From Irineochytrium annulatum (lineage: Eukaryota; Chytridiomycota; Chytridiomycetes; Chytridiales; Chytridiaceae), in assembly GCA_027600665.1 (NCBI GenBank), contig JADGJL010000228.1:1-30254 (forward strand): a stretch of DNA of 30,254 bases, given 5' to 3'. Both the position numbers and the translations under genes were made by a program. The notes under the pieces were generated by a model, which saw nothing but the letters and a program-made list of their open reading frames with translations, made no database searches and was not told the DNA's origin. Positions within the stretch are counted from its first letter, which is position 1, and each line of letters opens with the position of its first letter. This document shows, in pieces, positions 30,228-30,254 of the stretch.

Positions 30228-30254
30228 TTTGTGATGTGGGGAGCGGGGGGGTTT

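Overview
This looks like a gene-dense stretch of a fungal nuclear genome. The genes are cut by many short GT-AG introns, mostly 50-90 nt, often with a CTAAC- or CTGAC-like branch site. The protein set includes an E2 ubiquitin enzyme of the UBE2H/Ubc8 type, a TAF8-like histone-fold subunit, a hybrid histidine kinase, and a cysteine-rich protein with a signal peptide and a GPI-type tail. Coding parts are GC-rich with strong GC3 bias, while spacers are AT-richer. The mix hints at an early-diverging (chytrid-like) fungus, but that is inference. The assembly holds a 10-N gap at 11281-11290, and at least one gene is broken by a one-base shift in a homopolymer, so small indel errors should be expected.

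Layout. 666-3465 (-): an orphan multi-pass membrane protein of about 805 aa in seven exons, with 11-residue repeats in its soluble middle. 3480-3930: possible exons on either strand, unresolved. 4386-5550 (-): UBE2H/Ubc8-type E2, seven exons. 7495-9484 (+): an unrecognised spliced gene with an uncertain 5' half. 10348-10861 (-): an unrecognised, frameshifted gene fragment. 11027-12073 (+): TAF8-like gene with a G/T-only tract and the assembly gap in intron 1. 12315-14429 (+): hybrid histidine kinase, five exons.

15557-16192 (-) and 16313-17881 (+) form a divergent pair: a small orphan protein and an F-box/LRR-like protein. A paralog of the F-box-like protein lies inverted at 20138-21670 (-). 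Between the two paralogs is the secreted, GPI-anchored-type protein at 18482-19401 (-). 22414-27569 (+) encodes a 1679-aa protein with a proline-rich N-terminus carrying SPNHWPG repeats, a coiled coil of about 600 residues and a disordered tail. The right end holds a weak minus-strand ORF, a TATA-box promoter with no long ORF after it, two tandem long hairpins with compensatory changes, a 36-nt tandem repeat, and a small cysteine-rich BRI3/LITAF-like gene at 29755-30227 (-).

The genes do not form an obvious pathway or cluster. Two functions concern ubiquitin (the E2 and, by inference, the F-box-like pair), one transcription (TAF8) and one signalling (the kinase). The most interesting unexplained structures are the tandem hairpins behind the TATA box, the HWPG repeat array and the inverted F-box-like pair.
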